Below, piece after piece: positions 30,272-40,333 of a stretch of DNA of 64,000 bases. Positions within the stretch are counted from its first letter, which is position 1, and every line of letters starts with the position of its first letter. The notes under the pieces were generated by a model. That model was given only the letters and a program-made list of their open reading frames with translations, was not told the DNA's origin and did no database searches. Origin of the DNA: Coemansia sp. RSA 487 (lineage: Eukaryota; Kickxellomycota; Kickxellomycetes; Kickxellales; Kickxellaceae); the NCBI GenBank assembly GCA_027577595.1, contig JANBRJ010000043.1:1-64000 (forward strand), read 5' to 3'. Both the position numbers and the translations under genes were made by a program.

Positions 30272-30933
30272 CTAGGAAAGCATAGCGTGGGCAGTGCTTT
30301 TGTTTTTGTTTTTGTCTGCAACGCGCAGCTTTTGCAAAACTCACTCCCACCACTTATTTGAAAGGAAAGCAAGAAATGGGCTGTCCAAGAAAAAGGAGAT
30401 GCGTCATGTGATGGGAATGCGTGCTCTTGCTGAAAAGTGACAGGACCAGAAAAGCGGGGGGAGGGAGATTTTCATGCACGAAGAGTACGAGTTGCCTTTA
30501 TCCAGGTGACTACTTGTGTGCACTTGTCTCCTCCGCACTTGGGGGTGTGTCGTGCTTCCCTTTCCTAAAATCCAGCCTTCGTTAAAAACCCGCTCTTTCT
30601 TTAGCTTCTCATACACGCATTTTGTTAATTTTGTCTGTATTTTTGGCATGCGCTTTTCCTTTTCTCTTTAGTTGTTCTTTCTCTTGTCTTCTTTTGTTTC
30701 TTATTACCTCTCTCGGGTTTACAAAAGCTAGCAGGAAGCCAAGCCAATTTACCAGGTTCATTTTCTTTAAACCGCCTCTTTCTCCTTTTTGTCTTTTCCC
30801 TTTTTGAAAGAGTACACTTATCTTTCTTATTTGTCCCTTGCTGCAAAAATAGGTGGTTGTCTTGTTGTAGAATTGCAGTCCTCTTCTTTTTTACACAGTT
30901 ATACGAGCACGCTTGCGGAGTAGCATTTTGTAA
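30272..30933. other. PRP28 3' region and ATG1 promoter/leader
   Basis: Pyrimidine-rich blocks at about 30,590-30,840 resemble a fungal promoter and leader. No protein-like ORF and no RNA gene seen. Confidence 0.45.
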
Positions 30934-33900
30934 ATGCCGGAGAATGAACGTAGCTCAAGCAGCATCTCGCCTCGGCAGCGTGCGACCGTGATTATTGGCG
31001 ACTATGAGCTTGGCTCTCAAATTGGACGTGGCTCCTTTGCCACCGTGTACAAGGGCGTCAATAAGGTATGTGTTTTTGCTTCTACCAGACGCACTTGCGG
31101 AGGAGGGGGAACCAACTCTGTGACTTCTAAAAGTAGCTGGAAATATGTTTATTGTTATTGCTTTGCTGCACACGTCACCCCCACCCACCCATGCTCTGGC
31201 GCTTGTAGAAAAAGAAAGCGGTGCCACTGTTTGCTGCGGAACGAATTTCGTTCTTGGAGAATAAAAAAAATCAACAAGTTGTTGTATTTGTGTGTGTCCT
31301 AAAAAAGCTGCTGTGAAAGTGAGCATACTTCACACTCATCGAGATTTGCTTATGCTGCACTAATGCATCCGTGCCTAATTCTGTTGTTGATATATGCAAC
31401 TCTGCTTGTGTTGTTTAGAGAACAAACACCCTTGTCGCAATAAAGTCGGTCGTTCGGTCGTCGCTTACCAGACGCCTGCTGGAGAACCTCGAGACGGAAA
31501 TCAACATCCTGCGCACCGTAAAGCACCCGTCTGTGGTAGAGCTGATTGACTGCCTCAAGTCGCGTAACCACATCCATCTTGTCATGGAATACTGCTCGCT
31601 TGGCGATCTCGCAAGCTACATGCGCAAACGAAAGGACGCGCCTGCGTTGCGCAATATGGACGGCGGCCTAAATATGGACATAGCACGGAGTTTTGTCTGT
31701 CAGCTGGGCTCTGCCATGAGGTTCCTTCGCTCACGCGATATCATCCACCGCGACATAAAGACGCAGAATCTTCTTCTGCAGCCCCCAACCGACTCGTACG
31801 TTCTCGGCGCCTCCGAGGCCAAGGGCAACTTCCCCTTGATCAAGGTTGCTGATTTCGGGTTTGCCCGTAACCTCCCGTCCACTGCGCTTGCAGAGACGCT
31901 GTGTGGGTCGCCCCTGTATATGGCTCCTGAAATCCTGCACTATGAGCCGTATGACGCCAAAGCCGATTTGTGGTCCATTGGCGCTGTCATTTACGAGATG
32001 ATGGCTGGGAGACCGCCATTCCATGCAAGCAACCATGTTGAGCTTGCCCGTGTTATCGAACGCACCAACGACCGCATTGTCTTTCCCGACGAGAAGCCAG
32101 ACCATGCGAGGGCAGGCAGCAACGACTCAAATGACGCGGTATCCAGGGAGCCCATCGACCCTGTTCTGAAGGATTTGGTTCGCCAGCTTCTGAAAATGAA
32201 TCCCGGCGACCGCATGCTATTTGACCAGTTTTTCGCTCACCCCGCTCTTCAACCGCAAAATGCACGCCAGGAGCCATATCCCCACGAAAAAGAACCCGGC
32301 AGCAGCCACCAGCAAGGTGCTTTGTCTTTTGGCTCCGATACAAATGCCCAGCAGCCGCCTTCGAGCAGGGAGCGCGCAGCGAGCAGAAGCAGCACACATA
32401 CACGGTCCTCCTCCCTGTCGAACGAGGACAGTATGCGCAAAGACGCTATATATAACCACCACCGCCACTATCTCCGCCAGGCGTATCCTCCCCCAGCAGC
32501 CAACGCTAGCCAGAGGGAATCTGCTGCTGATGCACATGTAGCTGCGGTGCATGCCATGGAGGACATGCACATTGGGCGCGGTGGTAGCGATACGCCTCAG
32601 CAGCAGCACCCGGATACGTATTACTACGACAATGGCATGGGGTCTCTCCGTCCAAAACATAATGCCTACAATGAGCGTATGACCATCTATCCGCCGGAAC
32701 AGCACAAGCACCGTGGCAATAGCTTGAGCAATGAATTGTCTGTGGTCACTTCTCCACAAGGAGGAGGAGGAGGCCATCGACGCCAAGGCAGCACAGCGGC
32801 AGAGGAAGAGCAAGCACTTGCCGAGCGCGAATACGTGGTTATCGAAAAGCGCGCTGTTGAAATGAACGTGCTGGCAGATGAGCTTGAATCATCTCCGCGC
32901 ACGCCTATGGTGTTCTATCCGCCACGTCCAGGTGCCATTCAGCAAGCACCTGGCGTTGCTCGCCAAATGTCTGCTCTTGCACGTGCGGTGCGCGAAGCAG
33001 TGTCTGCCCAGTACAACATATCGACAGAAGCAGCCAATGGCCCGCTTAACAGCAAACTAGATGAAGCACCAGAACATGCCCTGAACTCTTCTAGTGAGCC
33101 TCGTGGCTCTACTCCCACCACGTCCAAGCGGACATCTACTAATTCGAATGGCGTGTTCAATCCGTTGGACACGGGGCTTGCTGATACATTCGAGTCCAGA
33201 TACACGCAAGGAACGTCGCAAGAGGATCCAACTATCAGGCGTATGGAGGGGCTGGCGTACAAGGCGCTTGCAATGAGCTATTTGGCAGACATGAAGTGGA
33301 GACTCTTGCCTTCATCGATCACGGGTCGTACTGGGGGAGGATCCAGAACCTGCGATGCCCTGACGGATCTTGAATCAGGGTTCCTCAACTCGAGCGATAT
33401 TTCGATCGAAGAGGCATTTGCTCTCTATCTTCGCGCACTGGCGCTACTGCACCATGCGACTATCGAAGCTAGTAGATACTGGCGGAGAATCCATGGCCCG
33501 TCTGTTGGTTCTGGCTCTGCAGCCGTCAACAAACAGGGCTCGACAGCCAGCGCTGCAGCACGCACAAGCATCGGATCGTCTGCCGAATCGGGAGGGTCAT
33601 TGCTGTCTGGCTCGGTCACCGTATCGGTTGCGTTCAATAATGCGGTGCAGTGGGTGCGCAATAAGTTCAACGAATGTTTGGAGAGGGCGGAGATGCTCAA
33701 GCAGCTTGCCAATGGCAACGAGCTAGATAATGTTGCCCAAGTGCCTGTAGTCCAAGTGCTCTATGAACAGGCATTGGCACTTAGCAAAGCAGCCGCAATA
33801 CGAGAACTAAAGTGGATCGACCCGTTGGACTGCGACCGCGCATATCAGCTTGCTATCTGGATGCTCTCTGCAATCTTGGAGACAGCCGACGCCAAACACA

Positions 33901-34088
33901 ATGCATCACATCTTTCGGCTTTCCAAACAGACCACATCGACGAGCCTAGCCAGCAATACGACGAGATGGAACTGGAGGATCGTACTATTGTTGAGCAGTT
34001 CATTGCATCCATTGTTAAGCGTAGAGAGACGTTACAGCGCCGCCTGATGCAACAGCAGCGTCATCAACAAGATCCCAACGACATGTAA
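30934..34088 (+). CDS. ATG1: Autophagy-initiating kinase ATG1
   Basis: Two exons: 30934-31065 (44 codons) and 31419-34088, intron 353 bases (donor gtatgt, acceptor tttag), the longest coding-region intron I see here. The product is 933 residues. The N-terminal kinase domain has GDYELGSQIGRGSFATVYKG, VAIKSV, HRDIKTQNLLL (about 153), DFGFARNLP (about 188) and ETLCGSPLYMAPEIL. The middle is a long Ser/Gln/His-rich region. The C-terminus (about 690-905) contains the paired MIT helices: EEAFALYLRALALLHHA and RNKFNECLERAEMLKQL, then YEQALALSKAAA. This region binds ATG13. ATG1 starts phagophore formation downstream of TORC1. Confidence 0.95.
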
Positions 34089-34483
34089 CTTTATTCCTTT
34101 GCACTTTCTTTTATGTACTTCATACCACCCCCTTTTTTACACACAAAACATACAGAGCATTTTGCCCATTTCCTACTTTTGATCAGAATTAATACACCGA
34201 AAATTATGATCAAGCCGGTGCTTGCGTATACATCATGCTTGCAAATTCTGGCTTGTTACGTATGCTCTCTCTTTTTTGTTTCAGCCTCTGGGGTTTTTTT
34301 TACCACAGCTCAAGCACATCTTGTAAACCAAACCTCTTTTTCTTTTTGTCTGGTTCTAATCTCTAATTGCAGAGTGTAGTGTAGCTATTATTCTTTTATT
34401 TATCCCGCAAACACTTTCGACATTCCAATCCAACACACATTTCTTTACCTCAAGAGTATAAAACTTTCGGATTAAACCAAAAA
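34089..34483. promoter_or_regulatory. ATG1 3' end and PSMB1 promoter
   Basis: T-rich and AT-rich. A GAGTATAAAAC TATA-like element near 34,452-34,462 lies about 30 bases before the PSMB1 start codon. No gene. Confidence 0.45.
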
Positions 34484-35197
34484 ATGGAGCTTAATCTAAT
34501 GCGCCAAGAACCGCTGCAAGAAGCACCACGGGAGGTGCACAGCCACGGAGGGTTCAATCCGTATGTCAACAACGAAGGTACAACGCTAGGTATCTGTGGT
34601 TCAGACTTTGCATTAGTAGCATCAGATACGCGTCAAAGCAATGGCCAGTACAACATCAATTCACGGTACACGCCTAAAGCGTTTGCGCTCTCAAATGGAA
34701 CAGTGCTGGCAACCACAGGCTGCTTTGCAGATGGAAAGCAGCTGGTTGAGGATATGGAACAAAGGGCGCAACTGTACTTTCACAAGCATGATAAACAAAT
34801 GAGCACCCCGGCTATGGCCCAGATGCTTAGCCAATTGCTATACTCGAGGCGCTTCTTCCCGTATTATGTGTTTCCTATCTTTGCTGGTTTGGACCCGAAG
34901 GGCAAAGGACTCGTGTATAACTACGATGCCCTGGGCAACATCGAGAGTGTGTCGCATTATGCATGCGGCTCGGCATCTGCGCTGTTGACTCCATTCCTGG
35001 ACAACCAGATCAAGCGTGCACACCAGCGTGGCGCGGATCCAGAAGTAAAGCCAACCCGTGAGCAGGCAACCAAGCTTGCTATCGATGCGTTTACGAGTGC
35101 GACCGAACGCGATATTTACACTGGCGACTGGCTCGAGATCTTTATCATCGATAGCCAGGGCGTGCATGTGGAGAAGAGGGAGCTCAAGCACGACTAG
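34484..35197 (+). CDS. PRE7: 20S proteasome subunit beta-6 (PSMB1/PRE7)
   Basis: 237 residues, single exon. After a short N-terminal extension the NTN-fold core reads FNPYVNNEGTTLGICGSDFA, VASDTRQS, then LSQLLYSRRFFPYYVFPIFA, DALGNIESVSHYACGSASA, LLTPFLDNQI and SATERDIYTGDWLEIFII. These match human PSMB1 and yeast PRE7 closely, notably LYSRRFFPYYV and AERDVYTGD. Beta-6 is one of the non-catalytic beta subunits of the 20S core. The gene converges on RPS2, with 299 bases between stop codons. Confidence 0.96.
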   Translation: MELNLMRQEPLQEAPREVHSHGGFNPYVNNEGTTLGICGSDFALVASDTRQSNGQYNINSRYTPKAFALSNGTVLATTGCFADGKQLVEDMEQRAQLYFHKHDKQMSTPAMAQMLSQLLYSRRFFPYYVFPIFAGLDPKGKGLVYNYDALGNIESVSHYACGSASALLTPFLDNQIKRAHQRGADPEVKPTREQATKLAIDAFTSATERDIYTGDWLEIFIIDSQGVHVEKRELKHD

Positions 35198-35496
35198 GAA
35201 AGCTATCGCTTTTACCAACACAAGCTCAAGGCAATATCGTCTGGGCCGAGAAAGACAACACATTTGTCTCTTGCTGCTGTTGTTTTTTTTGTTGCAAACA
35301 CACTCATTAAACCGTACTCAGTATACAAAATACAAAGGTTTAGTTCCGTTTTATGCATGTTTCATTAATGGAACCCATGTAAGGAAAGTAAAAAAAGGGA
35401 TAAAGTAGACAAAGAGAGGGGGCTCACAAGAGAATCAAAAAAAAAGAGGCCCAAGCTCTTCTACAGAGTGCGCACACTCCCCCAAAAAACGACAGC

Positions 35497-36321
35497 TTAG
35501 AACCTGGACTTCTTCTCGGAAGCCTTGGCCAGGTAGTCGGTGAACTCCTGGTAAGGATCCTTGGTGAAGACGGTCTCGGTCCAGAGATCAGGAGTCAAGA
35601 ACGAGTAGGTGTTGCCGATGGCGATGAAAGCAGCCTTGACAAAGTTTCCAAGGGTCTTGGTAGAACCACGCGAGGTGGTGTAGCAGTCGGTGATACCAGC
35701 AAGAGCAAGAATCTTCTTGGGAGTGGGGGCAGCGACAATACCGGTACCGCGGGGAGCGGGCACAATGCGGCAGGTGACGGAGCCGCACTTGCCGGTGACC
35801 TTGGCAGGCACAGTGTGGGGCTCACCAAGCTTGGAGCCCCAGTATCCGCGGCGGACAGGGATGACCGAGAGCTTTGCAAGGATGATGGCGCCGCGAATGG
35901 CGGAGGCGACTTCCTTGGCACACTTGACACCAAGACCAACGTGGCCGTCAGAGTCACCGATGGCGACAAAGGCCTTGAAGCGGGTGCGCTGGCCAGCACG
36001 GGTCTGCTTCTGGACGGGGGTGATCTTCATGACCTCGTCCTTGAGCTTGGGGAGGAAGATGTCAACGACCTGGTACTCCTTGATAGGCAGCGAGAACAGA
36101 TACACCTGCTCGATCGACTTGATCTTGCCGTCCTTAACGAGACGTCCGAGCTTGGTCACGGGAACCCACGCCTGCTCGCCGTCGTCACGACGACCACGTC
36201 CGCGTCCACGTCCACCGCGTCCACGACCGCGTCCGCGGCCAAATCCGCCACGCCCACGGTCACCACGCTCAGTGCGTTCACCACGTCCACCACGACTATC
36301 GGCCGGTGCTGCGTCAGCCAT
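35497..36321 (-). CDS. RPS2: 40S ribosomal protein S2 (uS5)
   Basis: 274 residues. The N-terminus is an Arg/Gly-rich RGG tail (about residues 10-45), as in eukaryotic S2, a known target of arginine methylation. The S5 domains follow: KTRFK-like [56 protein letters not shown], then [16 protein letters not shown] and [14 protein letters not shown]. The C-terminus [13 protein letters not shown] is typical. S2 lies at the mRNA entry tunnel of the small subunit. On this strand a donor-like gtaagc at 36887-36882 and an acceptor ctgtag ending at 36325 suggest a leader intron of 563 bases ending three bases before ATG. Confidence 0.98.
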   Translation of the reverse strand: MADAAPADSRGGRGERTERGDRGRGGFGRGRGRGRGGRGRGRGRRDDGEQAWVPVTKLGRLVKDGKIKSIEQVYLFSLPIKEYQVVDIFLPKLKDEVMKITPVQKQTRAGQRTRFKAFVAIGDSDGHVGLGVKCAKEVASAIRGAIILAKLSVIPVRRGYWGSKLGEPHTVPAKVTGKCGSVTCRIVPAPRGTGIVAAPTPKKILALAGITDCYTTSRGSTKTLGNFVKAAFIAIGNTYSFLTPDLWTETVFTKDPYQEFTDYLAKASEKKSRF

Positions 36322-36324
36322 TTG

Positions 36325-36887
36325 CTACAGTTATAAAAAGGAGTAAAAGAGAAGCCGAGACAAACAATTAGTGCTGCATCTCCAACAAAACATTAGTGGC
36401 ATAAATCAATCGTAGAATGCGACGAATGTTCCTTCGCAAATTCGAAATTACGCAAACGCAATTTCCGCAGAATGTCGATGCTGCTATCGCAAAGCAAATG
36501 GATATGCGCAAAACTGCCTTCTCGAAAAAAGAGGGAGTAGGGGGGAGCTGTATATCCTTGGAGCTCTGCTCGAGTTTTGATATTCGCATCCATCGCATGC
36601 TCCGTTTCAGCCATCGAATCCATCGTCAAGGGCTGCTTCTCGACAGATATCGCCTAAATCGCAATCGTTTGTCTCGTTATTCATTCTTTTCTGTTCCTAT
36701 CGCCTGCACACACGATGGATTCGATGTCATTTCTTTGCCTGCTCGCATCTGTTCGTATATAACTAGGCGAGATACACGCCTATTTTCTCTTCTGTAAAGG
36801 ATACGCACATAGAATTCGATTTTTTGTCTACTTGTTATAAAAAAAACCCGAGTTTGGGAGGAAAGAAGGAGACCAAAAAAAGCTTAC
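36325..36887 (-). other. Candidate 5'-UTR intron of RPS2
   Basis: The minus strand has AACTCT/gtaagc at 36888/36887 and ctgtag/caaATG at 36325/36324. Introns next to the start codon are common in fungal ribosomal-protein genes, and this gap has no other obvious role. It contains several GATGGATTCGATG-like stretches, but I do not find paired C/D boxes or a clear H/ACA fold. Confidence 0.4.
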
Positions 36888-37157
36888 AGAGTTAGCGCCA
36901 ACTAAAGAAGGGATTTGTTGGAGAGCTTGAACCTAATTTATTCTGTTTTCCTCTCAGCCAATAGTATCATCACGTGCCACAAAGTGGGTTTAATCTGGAG
37001 TAGGCAGGCTGTCTAGAGTTTAAAGCATTGTTTTCAGATTTAGCAATAGTGAGGCAAACGTTTTGTTAAAGTTCACTCAATTAAAAAAGAAAGGAGAGTA
37101 AACTAGTTTGCAATTCACAGACAAACTGGTACCGATCTGGTCGCGACATTTATAAAA
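36888..37157. other. RPS2 upstream region and 3' end of the F-box-like gene
   Basis: Contains a CAC-GTG E-box-like site (ATCACGTGCC, about 36,971) in the presumed RPS2 promoter. No gene. Confidence 0.4.
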
Positions 37158-38924
37158 TCAGATATATATATGCTTAACATGTATAATCCTGTCCATATGC
37201 CTGTCATATACCCCGCTCTCGATATCCTCTGCTAACCTAAAGCCATACTCATCTTTTGTCTCCGCTGAAACAAGCACTGTTGAAAGGTTGGGGCATAGAA
37301 TAGAAAGTACAAGTGCTGTTGTTGGCGCATAGACGATGTCCTCATCAGTTGTGTCGCAAGATTCCCAATACTTAAGTCGGTGACTTAGAGGATAATACGT
37401 TTTGTAAATTTTGTTGACCGAGGCACGCTTTCGGTGGAATCCGTCTCCTGGGCGGCATGAAAGCTTCACCATGTTTGGCAAAAGCTTTATCAGTGCAGCC
37501 AACTCATAGACTGTCGTTTCTATTTTTGTTAACTCGAGGATCTGTATGTTGTCAGCATATGGATTTGCAGTCGCAATGCTCATAATATCTCGGTATGAAC
37601 AGTAGTAGTTCCACTGCAAAGATCGAGTTGCTGGAGATATGAAATCAACGGCAATATTCACAAACTGACGGGGGGTCAATATTGTACCAAAGCGCTGTTC
37701 GCCATCGAATAGAGCGATATTGCGTAGTTGCGAATATTTCCCACCGGAGAACACATTATACCTTTGCAAAACGTCTGCAAGCTCGACCCCGAGCATAATA
37801 TCCAGGTGTTCCAAGGTTCCACTGTTTCCTCGGAACAGCGTATCATCCTCGAATATATATAGCGATAGCCAAATGATAGAACGCAATGCTGGAAACGGAG
37901 TTACGGATTTGTCCATTCGAATTTTTCTGCCAAGGCTCGAATTTATGTTACCGGAAAGTTTGAGATTTTTCAGGCGTGGGTAGACTATCGGCACGTTTCT
38001 ATCGCTAAAAACAAGCGACTTTGCGTAATCATAAGTAGGCATCTGGTAATCCAGTGTCTCCAGAGTACTTGCGGAGCTTTCAACAATACCACTGAAGATG
38101 CTGTTGTTGCTGACACACCCCCATTCTAGACTTGTGAGCCCTGTGCTATTCTGCATGAACGGGTAATCAACCACAAGATGGGTATGCCTTATGTGGATAG
38201 TCACGTCTGTCGCCTTGCCAAATACTGTTGATAGAAAGTCACTAGCCTTCCATTCTCTGTTAAAAGCCCACACGTTTAGCCTAAAATCAAACTTTGTATT
38301 ATCGAACTTGCCATCACCAAATTTCGCTATTTGAAGCTTTGGCATTGATGTTTTTATACGCTTCGAAAGCCAGTAGAACCTTTCGTTCCTATCGGCATTG
38401 TTCATGTCAAACCTTTGGAAAACCAACCCAGTCATATCAATTTCCAAGGAACGTGCTGATGGAAACACAAGATCTTCAGGCCAGGAATTTGAGAAATCCT
38501 TGAAATTATTTTTACTTGGCTCCTGCTTTAGACCCTTAAAATCGATATCGACGTGCTTGACAAAGTTGTAGTGGTTGGAGTCGACCTTGACTTTCTTGGG
38601 CAAGTAGCTGAATTTCAATACTTGTCCGTTTCGGGCGCCCGTCGGTATGGCCATAGTAGCGTTTGTGAAAAAGTGCTGAAGAGCAAGTATGCGCCAAGAG
38701 CAACTGATATTATAGAGCTCGGCCCAAGCAGCCATTGTATATGGAGCTTCGTAATCATCAGCACTCTTATCTGAGTCTATTGTTTTGGTATAATAATAAG
38801 CAATCGCCTCAACGATGTGCACTGGTAAGCGCTGAAAGATTGATAGAATGGGCATGCTTGAAAAGTAAAGTAATGCAGATGAGGGGAGCAAATTGATCAA
38901 AGCGAGAAAAGCTGAAGGGATCAT
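37158..38924 (-). CDS. F-box/leucine-rich-repeat-like protein, lineage-specific family
   Basis: 588 residues in one exon; an internal ATG at 38855 (MPILSIFQRLP) gives 565 residues and is the more natural start. The first residues there, SIFQRLPVHIVEAIAYY, resemble the LP-x-x-I/L core of an F-box. The rest has scattered strand-helix units with Leu spacing as in LRR folds (LKNLKLSGNI, LTSLEWGCVS, LEHLDIMLGVEL, IQILELTKIET, LSTVLVSAE). Such proteins are, to my knowledge, abundant in Coemansia-type genomes, where they may act as SCF ligase adaptors. I cannot name an orthologue. The gene is more AT-rich than its neighbours. Confidence 0.65.
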   Translation of the reverse strand: MIPSAFLALINLLPSSALLYFSSMPILSIFQRLPVHIVEAIAYYYTKTIDSDKSADDYEAPYTMAAWAELYNISCSWRILALQHFFTNATMAIPTGARNGQVLKFSYLPKKVKVDSNHYNFVKHVDIDFKGLKQEPSKNNFKDFSNSWPEDLVFPSARSLEIDMTGLVFQRFDMNNADRNERFYWLSKRIKTSMPKLQIAKFGDGKFDNTKFDFRLNVWAFNREWKASDFLSTVFGKATDVTIHIRHTHLVVDYPFMQNSTGLTSLEWGCVSNNSIFSGIVESSASTLETLDYQMPTYDYAKSLVFSDRNVPIVYPRLKNLKLSGNINSSLGRKIRMDKSVTPFPALRSIIWLSLYIFEDDTLFRGNSGTLEHLDIMLGVELADVLQRYNVFSGGKYSQLRNIALFDGEQRFGTILTPRQFVNIAVDFISPATRSLQWNYYCSYRDIMSIATANPYADNIQILELTKIETTVYELAALIKLLPNMVKLSCRPGDGFHRKRASVNKIYKTYYPLSHRLKYWESCDTTDEDIVYAPTTALVLSILCPNLSTVLVSAETKDEYGFRLAEDIESGVYDRHMDRIIHVKHIYI

Positions 38925-40315
38925 GTGCGAGATTGATAAAAAGAGTCGTGGTAAAATTGCAGCCCAGACACGTACGTCCCCTTAAGTGCATACAGCATGG
39001 TTGCAAAAGTGTATTATGAAAAATGGGATATGCTCCAGTGGAAACCTGCGTTTTGTTTCTCAAGCACTATGCTATTCCTTATTTTTGCGCTATATGCAGT
39101 ATATTCAACATTTATAATATTAATTAATTGATATAGAAATGTAAAGTGTTGACTGGATATCTGGTGAATAGGAATTGTATGTATTATTTCCCGAGTATAG
39201 CAACAAAGCACATGGTACTTGTTTGATACAGATGCTAGAGTTATTGTGAGATTCCAAGTCTATAGGTAAAAACAACCAATGCTGGACAAAGTATTTTAGA
39301 TTCAGATTTTTCTATACTGTTATTTTAATATAAAACTGTGCTTCAGCCATATTTTCAATGCAAGGAATCAGTGCAGTTGATAAGCTGTGAAGCGGGTGGG
39401 AAAATGGCTGACAAACAGCATAAAAATGGAAATTTAATGTTGACATAATAAATTACAGTTGCTACAAGATGCCACCTATAGTAATTATTTGTCAAAATGG
39501 CGCATTGAATCTGCATCGGGCCATCATTTAGTTATATATTAAGATAAGAGGAAGAAAGATGAAAGAAAGATGAAAAAGGCAAAAAGTAATATAAAGGCAA
39601 GAGAGAAACTACAAACAGTATTCTACATCTTCCATTTTCTATATTTTATATTGCCAAAAACTATTGAAATTATCAAAAAAAAACTAGTTAAAAAACAAAG
39701 AATTAAAAAAGCTATTTCCAAATATCAACAAATATGAGACATTTGCATAATCAAAGTTTCTCTCCACGCAGTTGGTTGGAATGAGGAGAAGGCAACCTTG
39801 GATATAGTGAGAATTAAGCTAATACTTGGATCTTTGTCTTGTTAACTAAAATAAAATTGATAAGTGGAGCTGAAGAACTCCTTCGATACGTAACAAAACC
39901 AATCCCTTTATAAATGGATGTGTTATGCCTGTGGGGCTTGCAAACCATGATGTAGGATGGGAATTGCATGGATATCCCCACCACAGCTTCAATGAATTAT
40001 AGAACCTCCCATCTATTTTATTAGCTTCTGCAAAGTTTCTGGGTTAAAACTAGTCTCCAAAGGCAAAAAAAATCACAAGAGAAGAGCTGCAAGGAAGTAA
40101 ACATTTTATGTTCTCTGTGGTAACGGTAAAAGCCACTGTTTTCATTGAATAAATGAATAAAAGGAACTTTAGCTCTGTCAAAATTTCTTTATAACAGTAC
40201 ATAATGTCAATTTCATAACTACGCAGGCATTACTATTTGCACGATATATTTTTATTGACGAACTTTACAGAAATCAAAAATTTCTATTTCATACTTATTT
40301 GAACTGGCGGTTTTT
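38925..40315. other. Long AT-rich intergenic region
   Basis: About 1.4 kb with homopolymer runs and no protein-like ORF. It includes the repeated segment at 40144-40199. I see no RNA gene. Confidence 0.5.
40144..40199 (-). repeat. Second copy of the ORF1-like segment found at 18590-18643
   Basis: ATTGAAT-AAATGAATAA-AAGGAACTTTAG and the following TTTATAACAGTA match 18590-18643 over about 55 bases. In the first copy this segment lies inside the minus-strand open frame (KKLDGTEVPLIHLFN); here the surrounding frame is not open. Confidence 0.6.
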
Positions 40316-40333
40316 GTGGAGGCATTCCTCCAC
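40316..40333. repeat. Short inverted repeat before the Fanzor-like sequence
   Basis: GTGGAGG-CATT-CCTCCAC has perfect 7-base arms with a 4-base loop. It is directly upstream of the recognisable Fanzor-like reading. It could be chance, part of the coding sequence, or an element-end structure. Confidence 0.5.

Noticed and set aside
30934-31302. ATG1 first exon read through into the intron as a 122-residue protein
   Set aside because: Kinase homology stops at GVNK exactly at the gtatgt donor and resumes at RTNTLVAIKS after the acceptor at 31418.
35595-36346. Long ORFs opposite or out of frame with RPS2
   Set aside because: They are shadows of the GC-biased RPS2 codons; the RPS2 frame alone has homology.
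36417-36797. 126-codon plus-strand ORF upstream of RPS2
   Set aside because: Composition is not protein-like, there is no homology, and splice signals make this a probable RPS2 leader intron.
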